Assembly: GCF_014901205.1 (NCBI RefSeq)
Contig: NZ_JACNMU010000002.1
Span: 372,001-436,000, forward strand
Reading direction: 5' to 3'
From: Meridianimarinicoccus sp. MJW13
Lineage (GTDB): Bacteria > Pseudomonadota > Alphaproteobacteria > Rhodobacterales > Rhodobacteraceae
Length of the DNA stretch: 64,000 bases
The notes beneath the pieces are model-generated. The model was not told where the DNA came from. It worked only from the letters and a program-made list of their open reading frames with translations, and ran no database searches. The position numbers and the translations under genes were made by a program. This document shows positions 1 to 7,802 of the stretch, one piece after another (the first letter of the stretch is position 1; each line of letters begins with the position of its first letter).

Positions 1-177
1 GTTGTGACACCGTTTCGCTATACCCGGCTGCTGTTCGGCGTGCTTCTGGGCATGGCGATCTTCGGCGAATCGCCGGGACTGCCGGTCTACCTGGGCAGCG
101 CGTTGATCCTGGGCGCGGGTCTGTATTCCCTGTGGCGCGAAACCCGGCGGCGCCCGCCACCGGTACAAAGCGCTTGA
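1..177 (+). CDS. DMT-superfamily (EamA-type) transporter, C-terminal fragment
   Basis: Only the last 58 codons are inside the window; the gene begins upstream of base 1. The visible part reads as two hydrophobic helices (one around FGVLLGMAIFGE, one around LGSALILGAGLYSLW) followed by a short Arg-rich cytoplasmic tail. The FGE motif followed by a final helix is the usual end of EamA drug/metabolite exporters of the inner membrane. The substrate cannot be inferred. It lies 130 bases upstream of rpmB on the same strand, and nothing links the two functionally. Confidence 0.7.
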   Translation, partial: VVTPFRYTRLLFGVLLGMAIFGESPGLPVYLGSALILGAGLYSLWRETRRRPPPVQSA

Positions 178-257
178 CGCCCCAGCGCGCAGGGCCTAAA
201 GCCTCCCAACGCATTTGGGCGCTGCTGGTCGGCGCCCCTTTGTTTTACCCTTGCCGC

Positions 258-275
258 GTTCGGGACCGCCCGAAC
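258..275 (+). promoter_or_regulatory. hairpin in the rpmB leader
   Basis: A perfect 7-bp stem (GTTCGGG, loop ACCG, CCCGAAC) lies 32 bases upstream of the rpmB start codon. There is no T tract after it, so it is not an obvious terminator for the upstream transporter gene. It may be a leader structure of the L28 message; that is inference only. Confidence 0.35.
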
Positions 276-307
276 CCCGCCGTATAGAGAACACAAAGGA
301 AACCGCC

Positions 308-595
308 ATGTCGCGCCGCTGCGAACTGACTGGAAAAGGCCCGATGTCTGGCAACAATGTCAGCCACGCCAACAACAAGACCAAGCGCCGGTTCCTGCCC
401 AACCTGCAGGACGTGACGCTGATTTCCGACACCCTTGGCCGCTCGTTCAAGCTGCGGATCTCGAATGCCGCGCTGCGTTCGGTGGATCACCGCGGGGGTC
501 TGGACGCCTACCTGGCGAAAGCCAAGGATGCCGAGCTGTCCTCGGATGCGCTGAAGATCAAGAAGGACATCGCAAAGGCCCAGGCCAGCGCCTGA
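308..595 (+). CDS. rpmB: 50S ribosomal protein L28
   Basis: Encodes 95 residues matching L28 along its length: [12 protein letters not shown] at the N-terminus, then [15 protein letters not shown], the basic rRNA-binding core of the family. L28 is a component of the large ribosomal subunit. The ATG at 308 is preceded by AAAGGAAACC, a good ribosome-binding site, and gives the usual N-terminus, so in-frame upstream starts are not needed. It is single-cistron: no rpmG follows, and a hairpin terminator lies 22 bases downstream of the stop. Confidence 0.97.
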   Translation: MSRRCELTGKGPMSGNNVSHANNKTKRRFLPNLQDVTLISDTLGRSFKLRISNAALRSVDHRGGLDAYLAKAKDAELSSDALKIKKDIAKAQASA

Positions 596-616
596 TCGCC
601 GGATGTTCTGAGGCAA

Positions 617-641
617 GGCCCCGCTTCCTGCGGGGCTTTTT
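617..641 (+). terminator. intrinsic terminator after rpmB
   Basis: GC-rich stem GCCCCGC / GCGGGGC with loop TTCCT, followed directly by TTTTT. Position and shape fit a factor-independent terminator for rpmB. Confidence 0.85.
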
Positions 642-719
642 GCGTTTGATGCAGCACGCTGTCGCAGACCGCACGCCGTCCCTTGGCGCGGCACGAAGGC
701 GGGGCTAACGCTGGCGGCG

Positions 720-1070
720 ATGCTGTCCCTGATCCGCCTTGTCGTCGGCTTGTGCCTGATCGTGCTGGTTGCCCTGACCAGCCTGCAGCTGGGCCTGTCG
801 CGCGGCACCGCCCGCGTCGCCGGTACCGTGGTGCTGTGCACCGGCACCGGTCCGGTCGCGGTGACCGTGGATCGCGACGGACAGCCGGTCAGCCGCCCCC
901 ACGTCTGCCCCGATTGCGTGATGTCGGCCATGGCCGGGCTTGCCGCGCCCCTTGTTCTGACCGCGCGGCAGGTTCAGCCCCGGCAACTGGTATTCACGCA
1001 GGCGCAGACACGGGCCGAAGCGGCCCCCTTGATCGCGCACCGGGCGCGGGGACCGCCGCGGATCCTCTGA
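720..1070 (+). CDS. small membrane-anchored Cys-pair protein (DUF2946-like)
   Basis: A 116-residue protein with one hydrophobic N-terminal segment (residues 4-25) and a periplasmic portion holding Cys40 and a CPDC pair (Cys63, Cys66). This layout, and its place immediately upstream of a PCu(A)C copper chaperone gene (41-base gap), resembles DUF2946-type proteins often found in copper loci. A role in periplasmic copper handling is inferred from motif and neighbour. No His-rich tail is present. The start is an ATG with a weak upstream purine-rich stretch. Confidence 0.6.
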   Translation: MLSLIRLVVGLCLIVLVALTSLQLGLSRGTARVAGTVVLCTGTGPVAVTVDRDGQPVSRPHVCPDCVMSAMAGLAAPLVLTARQVQPRQLVFTQAQTRAEAAPLIAHRARGPPRIL

Positions 1071-1111
1071 TCCCCTTCCCAAGCCCAAAACCGTGATTCG
1101 AGGATACCGAA

Positions 1112-1636
1112 ATGACCTCCAGATTTTCCCTTCTGGCCGCGGCGATGACCGCTGGCCTTGCCTTTGCCTCTGCCGCCGCCGCAGACATCATCGTCACCGA
1201 TGCCTATGCCCGCAGCGCCGGCAAGGCCGCCAAATCCGGCGCCGCCTTCCTGGTGATCGAGAACACCGGTGCCGAGGATGACCGCCTGGTCGCCGCCGCC
1301 GCACCGGTGGCGCATCGGGTCGAGTTGCACACCCACAAGGAAGCCGACAACGGCGTCATGCAGATGATCCATGTGGAAGAAGGCTTCCCGGTGCCCGCCG
1401 GGGGCAAGCACATGCTGATGCGCGGTGGCGACCACGTCATGTTCATGGGTCTGACCCAGCCGATGGAGCCGGGGGCGACCTTCCCGCTGACCCTGACCTT
1501 CGAAAAGGCCGGCGAGATGACGGTGGACGTGGTGGTCGATCTGGATCGCAAGCCCGGCGAAGGCGGCCACGGCATGCATCAGGCCGGTCACGGCGACATG
1601 TCCGGCAAGGGCATGAAGGCCGGCAGCGGCAACTGA
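1112..1636 (+). CDS. periplasmic copper chaperone, PCu(A)C family
   Basis: A 174-residue secreted protein. Residues 1-24 form a signal peptide ending AAAA. The core shows the Cu(I)-binding pattern of PCu(A)C: a His in ELHTH (about 73), a Met in GVMQM (83-85) and HVM at 108-110, then FMGL. The family delivers copper to the CuA centre of cytochrome oxidase in the periplasm. The last 25 residues are His/Met/Gly-rich, which could add metal-binding capacity. It is probably co-transcribed with the Cys-pair gene upstream; a hairpin follows the stop. Confidence 0.9.
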   Translation: MTSRFSLLAAAMTAGLAFASAAAADIIVTDAYARSAGKAAKSGAAFLVIENTGAEDDRLVAAAAPVAHRVELHTHKEADNGVMQMIHVEEGFPVPAGGKHMLMRGGDHVMFMGLTQPMEPGATFPLTLTFEKAGEMTVDVVVDLDRKPGEGGHGMHQAGHGDMSGKGMKAGSGN

Positions 1637-1651
1637 TCCCTGTGGTGGGTG

Positions 1652-1667
1652 GGGGCCGCACGGCCCC
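1652..1667. terminator. convergent-gap hairpin
   Basis: GGGGCC / GGCCCC stem with loop GCAC between the convergent copper chaperone and yceI-like genes. It is symmetrical and could end transcription from both sides, although no strong T tract follows. Confidence 0.5.
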
Positions 1668-1675
1668 GCACGACC

Positions 1676-2245
1676 CTAGCGGTCGAATACCAGGTGGAAG
1701 GCCACCGGGACCGTCGGTTCGATCGAATCGAGCCCGGCAATCTCCTGCAGCTTCGAGACGCCCTCGTCATAGCCAAGGTCTTCGGCATGCACGATGATCG
1801 GCGCTTTCGATGCGACCAGCACCCGATCTTCGCCAACCTGCGTGACATAGGCCGTCGCCTCATAGCTGGCCTCGGTGCCATTGGTGGCCACGGTTACCTC
1901 GAAACTGGCCTCGGTTGTATTGCCCGGCGCCAAGCCCGCCATCGCGGCCGGATCCAGGGCGGCCGAAACGGTGGCAATCGGGAAATCCACGACCTTGAAG
2001 ACGAACTCGCGCATGCGTTCGTTGCGGATGTCGATGAATGTTTCCACGGATTCCAGCGAGATCTCGACGATTGCGGTGCCATCTTCGGCCACCGTTCCCG
2101 AGAGGTCGGACAGCAGGTTGGCCTCTGACGTGCTGCCGTTCTTGGTGGACACATAGCTGATCGACGAGGCGGTGGTGTCCAGGGTCCAGGCAAACAGTGG
2201 GGCGGCCAGAAGGCTCAGCCCAGCGGCAAGGGAAATGATTCGCAT
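1676..2245 (-). CDS. YceI-family periplasmic lipid-binding protein
   Basis: A 189-residue protein with a cleavable signal peptide (residues 1-19, ending LFA). The mature part starts WTLDTTASSISYVSTKNG and contains SLESVETFIDIRNERMREFVF, the pattern of the YceI lipocalin-like fold that binds polyisoprenoid or amphiphilic molecules. The length is typical. The ATG at 2245 follows a GGAGGAGAC ribosome-binding site. It is convergent with the copper chaperone gene; the specific ligand is unknown. Confidence 0.85.
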   Translation of the reverse strand: MRIISLAAGLSLLAAPLFAWTLDTTASSISYVSTKNGSTSEANLLSDLSGTVAEDGTAIVEISLESVETFIDIRNERMREFVFKVVDFPIATVSAALDPAAMAGLAPGNTTEASFEVTVATNGTEASYEATAYVTQVGEDRVLVASKAPIIVHAEDLGYDEGVSKLQEIAGLDSIEPTVPVAFHLVFDR

Positions 2246-2356
2246 GATGTCTCCTCCAGAAATGCACAGGATGATGTGCCGGCCAGTCTAGGGACAGATC
2301 GGTTGCGAGTCACATCTGCGGTTTGACGGTGCCGTGGGGCGCAGACCGGTGCGGGC

Positions 2357-3070
2357 CTAGACCGGCTGCATGCCGCTGTGGGCGGCCAGGATTTCCTCGA
2401 CCCATTGTGTCACCACCTCGCTGGCCGGTCCCTGCCGCAACTCGTCGAATTGCGAGGCGGTCTCGGAGGCTTCGAGGTTCAGCTCGACCGTATGCGCCCC
2501 GGCCTCGCGGGCGATCTGCACGAAGCCCGCGGCCGGATAGACGCTGCCCGACGTGCCGATCGACACGAAGACGGCGCAGCTTTCCAAGGCGTCGGCAATC
2601 TCTTCCATGTGATAGGGGATCTCGCCGAACCAGACCACGTCGGGGCGGGTATGGGGCCGGGTGCAGGCCGGGCAGGGATCGTCGGCCCGTGTGGACGCAG
2701 GCGCAGGCCAGCAGTGGCCGCACCCGGCGCATTGCATCCGCATCAACTGCCCGTGCATGTGCACCACCCGGCGCATCCCGGCCTGTTCCAGCAGCGGATC
2801 GATGTTCTGGGTGACACAATAAAGCTCTGGCCCAAGGGCCGCTTCCAGCCGTGCCAAAGCCCGATGCGCGGCATTGGGCTGCGAGGCCAGCGCATTGGCG
2901 CGGCGGGCGTTGTAGAAATCATGGACAAGCTGCGGATTGCGGGCAAAGCCCTCGGGGGTGGCTACGTCGTTCAGGTCGTATTGGGTCCACAGCCCCGAGG
3001 TGTCCCGAAACGTGCCCAACCCGCTTTCCGCCGACAGTCCGGCGCCACTCAACACAACAATCGCGGGCAT
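2357..3070 (-). CDS. cobB: NAD-dependent protein deacylase, class III sirtuin
   Basis: A 237-residue Sir2 protein. It shows the NAD-binding GAGLSAESG (9-17), the TQNID motif (87-91), the catalytic His of HMHG (H106) and a zinc site with two Cys pairs (C114/C117 and C133/C136). Y53 and R56 match the Tyr-x-x-Arg pair that lets class III sirtuins bind succinyl- and malonyl-lysine. I chose the ATG at 3070 rather than the longer frame to 3115 because GGAGG lies 7 bases upstream and the protein then begins MPAIVVLSGAG as is usual. It is divergent from the phosphatase gene. Confidence 0.92.
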   Translation of the reverse strand: MPAIVVLSGAGLSAESGLGTFRDTSGLWTQYDLNDVATPEGFARNPQLVHDFYNARRANALASQPNAAHRALARLEAALGPELYCVTQNIDPLLEQAGMRRVVHMHGQLMRMQCAGCGHCWPAPASTRADDPCPACTRPHTRPDVVWFGEIPYHMEEIADALESCAVFVSIGTSGSVYPAAGFVQIAREAGAHTVELNLEASETASQFDELRQGPASEVVTQWVEEILAAHSGMQPV

Positions 3071-3121
3071 CGCCGCCTCCGAGGTCTTTGAAATCGCTGT
3101 CCGATGCAATAGCACAGACCC

Positions 3122-3577
3122 ATGACCCGATCACCCGTGCGCCGCGTCCTGTTCGTCTGTCTTGGCAACATCTGCCGTTCTCCCTCGGCCGAGGGGGTGT
3201 TGCGGGCGCTGGCCCCGGATCTGGAGATCGACAGCGCCGGCACCGGCAATTGGCATGTGGGCAAGCCGCCCTATGGCCCGGCGATCCGGGCCGCAAAGAC
3301 CCGCGGCTATGACCTGTCGTCCCTGCGCGCACGGCAGTTTTCCCACCACGATTTCACGGCATTCGACGAGATCCTGGTGATGGATCACAGCAATCTGGCG
3401 GATGTGGAGGCGCAGCGTCCATCCGGCGCGACGACGCCGGTTCGCCTGTTTCTGGACTATGCGCCCGATCAGCCGGTGCGCGAGGTGCCCGACCCCTACT
3501 ACACGCGGGATTTCGACGAAGCCCTGGACCTGATCGAAGTGGCCAGCCGGGGCTTCATCGCGACGCACGACCTGTAG
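3122..3577 (+). CDS. low-molecular-weight protein-tyrosine phosphatase
   Basis: A 151-residue cytoplasmic enzyme. The P-loop CLGNICRS is at residues 13-20, with nucleophile Cys13 and Arg19, and the general-acid loop DPYY is at 124-127. Both motifs and the length fit the LMW-PTP family, which hydrolyses phosphotyrosine. No capsule or kinase gene is nearby, so its partner is unknown. The start codon is 51 bases from the divergent sirtuin start. Confidence 0.93.
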   Translation: MTRSPVRRVLFVCLGNICRSPSAEGVLRALAPDLEIDSAGTGNWHVGKPPYGPAIRAAKTRGYDLSSLRARQFSHHDFTAFDEILVMDHSNLADVEAQRPSGATTPVRLFLDYAPDQPVREVPDPYYTRDFDEALDLIEVASRGFIATHDL

Positions 3578-3592
3578 GGCCGTGGCGTTGTT

Positions 3593-3910
3593 CTAGCTGC
3601 AGGAGCGTGCGGCGGTCGAGCCGAACTGCTTGTAGCGTTTCCAGAACTTTTCGTCCCGGCGATTGTCCGACTGGCGGATTTCCTGCGCCTTGTGCGGGTC
3701 CTGGAAAAAGCTTGCCGCCAGCTTCTGGTCGCGCCGGCTGAGCATCTGGTCGGCGACCTGCTGAATGCAGGTGCAGACCGAGCCGCGGCCCGAGGCGCGG
3801 TCGGATTGTTTGCAGGCCTGTTCGATGCGCCCGGCTTCTGCCAGCGGGGCGGTCAGAACCGTAAGCGCGGTCGCAATTGCGAAGAGCGGGATGGTGCGAT
3901 GGGGTGCCAT
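3593..3910 (-). CDS. small secreted four-cysteine protein, function unknown
   Basis: A 105-residue protein with a signal peptide (residues 1-26, AEAG). The mature part is basic and holds four cysteines (33, 46, 48, 104), one pair spaced as CTC, which suggests disulfide bonds or a metal site. I do not recognise a characterised family. It is conserved-looking in codon use, has its own ATG, and is convergent with the phosphatase gene (15-base gap). It is separated by about 100 bases from the DUF1513 gene upstream on the same strand. Confidence 0.6.
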   Translation of the reverse strand: MAPHRTIPLFAIATALTVLTAPLAEAGRIEQACKQSDRASGRGSVCTCIQQVADQMLSRRDQKLAASFFQDPHKAQEIRQSDNRRDEKFWKRYKQFGSTAARSCS

Positions 3911-4013
3911 GATCTGCCTCTGATGTCACTCTGCGGTGATTAATGCGCGAAGCCTGCCAAATTTTTGGTAAAGACGCAACGAAACTGACGTGTGGGGCAG
4001 ATCACGAAATCTG

Positions 4014-5070
4014 TCAGATCGGCACGAGATGGTTGTCCCAGGTCCAGTTTTCCGCGCCCGCGAGATCGAACATCCGGCCGTTCCGGCGCAGGGTCAGGCC
4101 ACCGGTGCGGGTGATGGCCAGCCCGTCCCCCATCTGTGCCACGCCGCTGGCTTGGGGCAGGGTGTCGCCGCCTGAAGGGGCCGCATCGGCCCCCCGGAAA
4201 TACACGATGTGATCGCCCTTTGGCCCGGTCACGGCAAATTCCGACCCATCGCCCGCAACCGCGACCGAGCCGCCATACTGGCGCAGTTTCGCGGTGTCGG
4301 GATGGGGGTGAAAGCGCAACGATTCGCCCCGACGGTGCGAGGCTGCCAGCGGCACCGGCTGGCGCGGATCGCCCTGCCATTGCAGGGCCATCACCACGCG
4401 GCCCGCGCGATCCACGTCGATGTGACGGATGGAATTCTGGTGCAGCTCGGCTGGCGGGGCGACCTGTTCGACGATCCCCCCCAGCGGGTCAAGGTAGGTC
4501 AGATTGGGCTGCATGGTTGGCAGGTTCAGCTTGGCGCGCTGGAAATCCGGGTGGGTCTGGATACCGCCGTTGGCCACGGCAAAACCGCCATCGGGCAGGC
4601 GCCGGATTTCGTGCGGACCGATCCCCCCCCGAGGGAACCTCGTCGACGCGCCTGTAGCCGGCGGTCGCATCCCAGATGCCGATGCGCCCGTCCGGCCCGT
4701 CGTAGTCGTTTTCAGTGGTCAGCAGATAGCGCCCGTCAGTGGTAAAAGCCCCGTGGCCATAGAAATGCCGGCCTTCGGGGGCTGACAGACGCGCGGTTTC
4801 GCGTCCCGACAGGCAGTCGAGAATCACTGCGAAGCGTCCGGGGCGGCGGGCGAAGGCCACCGCTTGCGCCTGCAGCGGGTGGGTCGCGGCGGCATGGCCC
4901 CGCGACGGGATCGGGATCTGGAACAGGACCTCGGCGCTGTCCGACAGGCCGACCAGCCAGGTGGACTTGTCGGGACGCGACGCCGCCGTGACAAAGCGGG
5001 CGGTGGTCGCGCTCCACGCCGGGGTGGCAAGGGCGGCGGCAGACAGGGCCAGAAAGCTGCGGCGGCGCAT
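4014..5070 (-). pseudogene. DUF1513-family periplasmic protein gene, frameshifted
   Basis: Two overlapping frames together make one DUF1513 protein, a beta-propeller-like family found beside imelysins and di-haem oxidoreductases. The first part starts MRRRSFLALSAAALA, a twin-arginine-like signal, and runs to VDEVPSGG; the second continues from IGPHEIRRLPDGGF to the stop. The switch lies at a run of eight C bases (4623-4630; eight G on the coding strand); seven would restore one frame of about 350 codons. Either a sequencing slip or a real mutation. The start is 4 bases after the imelysin stop. Confidence 0.8.
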
Positions 5071-5074
5071 GGGG

Positions 5075-6172
5075 TCAATCCCCGTCCGCAGCGGAAAAGC
5101 CGGTGTCCACGCCCAGCTCCGGGCCGACGGTCCGGGCGAACTCGCTGCGCAGGTAGGCGATCTTGTCCTGCAGGGATTCCACACGGAAGCGTGTGGCCGG
5201 GTCCTCCACGGCCTCGCTTATGGTGGTGCCGATGGCATCCAGCCGGTCATGCGCCTGACCGAAGATCTGAAGGATCCACGCCCGGTCGGGGTCGCGGACA
5301 TCCCCGGCAAAGCCGAACTCGATCAGGTCTTCCAGCCCGCGCAACTGGGCGTGGATGATCTGGTCGGTCAGGCCCGAGCGCCAGGCCTCGGCCCGCGTGG
5401 GAAAGCTGTGCTCATAGGTGCCCAGCGGGCGGCCCAGCCGCGCCTCCGCGACGCGGACAAGTCCGAAGTCCACAGCGGTGTAGAGCGTCTTGGTGAATTC
5501 CTCGGCCGTTCGGTAAACCGGGTTGTCCGGCCCTGCCGTGCGCGCCAGATCGGCCCATCCGTCGGCACCGAACCACTGCTGGTACACTTCGTGAGACAGC
5601 CCCGCCATGTAGCCCGATATCCCGACCACCGCCGGGCAGAGCGGCAGATCGGTGTAGAGCAGCATTTCCAGCGCCGGCAGCCCCTGCGCGGCGGCCGAGG
5701 CCCCGGCCACAACCGATGGGTCGGCCTGCTGGTCCGGCGGCAGTTCCAGCAGCGCGCGCAGACCCCGGCCCACGAAGTTCTTCTTGTCGGGCCAGAAGTT
5801 CACGGTCAGCGCGGCGCCGGTGTTCTGGATCGGGCCGAACTGGTAGCTGTCCAGCGGTGCCCAGGCCAGCCAAGTGGCCGCGAATTGCGCCTTCAGGGCG
5901 TCTTCGCTGACCTCGCCGGTGCAATGGGCGGCGGCCACTTCGGCCAGCCCGGCGGCGGCACTGTCGAAGGCGCCGAATTGCCGTTCCAGCACGTCCAGTG
6001 ACCGGCGACGCAGCGCCTCGTGGTCGATCTCGCCCCGTTCCGGCGCGCCAGAGGGCAGGCCAGGCTCGGTGTTGTGGCTGCCGTCGGGCAGGGGTCCGGG
6101 AGCCGCGCTCTCCGCAGCCAGCGGGGACGCCAGCAGGGCGGCGGTGAACAACAGGGCGGTCAGGCGGATCAT
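5075..6172 (-). CDS. imelysin-family (peptidase M75-like) periplasmic protein, divergent motif
   Basis: A 365-residue secreted protein (signal peptide residues 1-20). The helical imelysin layout is recognisable: TWLAWAPLDSYQFGPI, then GLPALEMLLYTD at 164-175. In imelysins this position reads GxHxxE; here the His is Pro166, while Gly164 and Glu169 remain. The family is tied to iron-responsive uptake systems, but its biochemical role is not settled. ATG at 6172 shares one base with the stop of the di-haem gene (TGATG); a GTG one codon earlier is possible. Third gene of the cluster. Confidence 0.85.
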   Translation of the reverse strand: MIRLTALLFTAALLASPLAAESAAPGPLPDGSHNTEPGLPSGAPERGEIDHEALRRRSLDVLERQFGAFDSAAAGLAEVAAAHCTGEVSEDALKAQFAATWLAWAPLDSYQFGPIQNTGAALTVNFWPDKKNFVGRGLRALLELPPDQQADPSVVAGASAAAQGLPALEMLLYTDLPLCPAVVGISGYMAGLSHEVYQQWFGADGWADLARTAGPDNPVYRTAEEFTKTLYTAVDFGLVRVAEARLGRPLGTYEHSFPTRAEAWRSGLTDQIIHAQLRGLEDLIEFGFAGDVRDPDRAWILQIFGQAHDRLDAIGTTISEAVEDPATRFRVESLQDKIAYLRSEFARTVGPELGVDTGFSAADGD

Positions 6173-7704
6173 CACAGGGACTCCAGAAACAGGATCAGGG
6201 CGTCACGGTCTTCGGCGGGCATCATGCGGACGCTCTCGCGGGCGGCTTCGGCCTCGCCGCCATGCCACAGAATCGCCTCAAGGAGCGAGCCTGCGCGGCC
6301 ATCGTGCAGAAACCGGGTATGGCCTGAAACCGTTGCGGTCAGCCCGATCCCCCACAGCGGCGGGGTGCGCCATTCGCGGCCCGTGGCCTGCCATTCAGGG
6401 CGGTTGTCGGCCAGACCCTCGCCCATGTCATGCAGCAGGAAGTCGGAATAGGGCCAGATCAGCTGGAAGCTTTGTTCGGGGCGGTCGGGCAGGCGGTGGG
6501 TGACGTATTTCGGTCTGTGGCAGGCGGTGCAGCCGGCCTTGTAGAACAGCGCCTTGCCGCGCAGAACCCGGCGGTCTTCGGGATCGCGGCGGGCGGGCAC
6601 GGCCAGGTTGCGGCTGTAGAAGGTGACAAGGTCCAGCACCTGGTCCGAGACTTCCAGCCCATCCGGCGCGCCTTGGGTGCCATCGGGTGCGGCGCGGCAC
6701 AGCGGCTGGGCCTCGGTGCAATCGCCCCAGGCCGCCGGGTGCAGCGAAGTGGACAGCCCGATATCGCCGGAAAACGCATCCGCCGATTGCTCGCGCAGGC
6801 TGGGGGAGCCTGCCTTGAGCCCGAACCGGCCCAGCATCCATTGCCCGTGCGCCTTCGACCAGACCGCGTTGGGACGGCCCGAGATGCCGTCTCCGTCGCG
6901 ATCCTGCGGGTCGGCATGGGCCAGAATGTCGGCCTCGGGGATCGCTTCGATCAGCCCCAGCCCGATCATTTGCGGCGCGATGCGCGGGCTGATCTGGGTG
7001 TCGGGATGCAACGGGCCATGGGCGGGGTGGGCCACGGCGTACCGCGGCTGGTGCAGGGTGACCGTGGTGCCATCGCCCAGCGTCACCGGTACATCGGCGT
7101 AGCGGATCGCGATGCGGCCCTCGGCGGCCAGCCCGGCAATGGATTTGTCCTGCAGTTGCAGCCCATAAGTGGGTTCGGGCGCGTTCGACACATAGGCCAG
7201 TGTTTCGCCCGGCAGGTCCGAGGCCGCATCGGGGATCGACAGGCGCAGCAGCATCGACACGCCGCTTTCCTCTGGCCCGGCCGGCGGATGACCGCGCCCG
7301 TCCTTGATATGACAGCGCTGGCAGGCCCGCGCATTGTACAATGGACCCAGCCCGTCAGAGGATTTGGTCGAGGCCGGCGCCGTGACCCAAAGCTTCTTGA
7401 ACAGCCCGTTGCCCAGCCTGAAATCCATCTCGCGGGCAAAGGCCATGTTGGCCGAGGGGAAGGAAAACGCGTTGCGCGACGGCGCGGCGAATTTGGTGGC
7501 CGCCCCGGCGGGGTGGGTCTCGAACTTCTCTGCGGTGTCGAAGGTCTGCGTGGGCGCGGTAACGCGGGCGATGCGGGTGGCATCTTCCGGGGCGCGCGGC
7601 GCGTGCGACAGATGCGGCTCTCCCCACGGCCCTGCGGGCGGGGTTTGCGCGGCCAGTGGCGCGGCGGCTGTCACGGCCAGAGCAAGAAGGGCGGTTCGGA
7701 TCAT
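6172..7704 (-). CDS. di-haem oxidoreductase, DUF1111/DHOR family
   Basis: A 510-residue periplasmic protein with a signal peptide (1-19) and two c-type haem sites, CQRCH at 128-132 and CTACH at 392-396. Between them is an acidic calcium-like segment, DPQDRDGDGISG (about 266-277). This fits the DHOR family, related to bacterial di-haem peroxidases, encoded beside imelysin genes in many proteobacteria. A redox role in periplasmic iron acquisition is inferred from context. It ends by overlapping the next imelysin start, so the two are likely translationally coupled. A strong hairpin precedes it. Confidence 0.9.
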   Translation of the reverse strand: MIRTALLALAVTAAAPLAAQTPPAGPWGEPHLSHAPRAPEDATRIARVTAPTQTFDTAEKFETHPAGAATKFAAPSRNAFSFPSANMAFAREMDFRLGNGLFKKLWVTAPASTKSSDGLGPLYNARACQRCHIKDGRGHPPAGPEESGVSMLLRLSIPDAASDLPGETLAYVSNAPEPTYGLQLQDKSIAGLAAEGRIAIRYADVPVTLGDGTTVTLHQPRYAVAHPAHGPLHPDTQISPRIAPQMIGLGLIEAIPEADILAHADPQDRDGDGISGRPNAVWSKAHGQWMLGRFGLKAGSPSLREQSADAFSGDIGLSTSLHPAAWGDCTEAQPLCRAAPDGTQGAPDGLEVSDQVLDLVTFYSRNLAVPARRDPEDRRVLRGKALFYKAGCTACHRPKYVTHRLPDRPEQSFQLIWPYSDFLLHDMGEGLADNRPEWQATGREWRTPPLWGIGLTATVSGHTRFLHDGRAGSLLEAILWHGGEAEAARESVRMMPAEDRDALILFLESL

Positions 7705-7757
7705 GGCGGGGGTCGCAGTTTGGGGGCATCAGGTCGGGCAGGACGCCCGGAAAAGCG

Positions 7758-7783
7758 GACGGGCGGCAGGACCGCCGCCCGTC
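7758..7783 (-). terminator. hairpin between the first imelysin and di-haem genes
   Basis: Perfect 10-bp inverted repeat GACGGGCGGC / GCCGCCCGTC with a 6-base loop. On the minus strand it is followed by CGCTTTTCC, so it can act as a partial terminator or a 3'-end stabiliser between genes one and two of the operon. Confidence 0.65.
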
Positions 7784-7802
7784 GCAGTGGGTCTAGCCTT
7801 GG

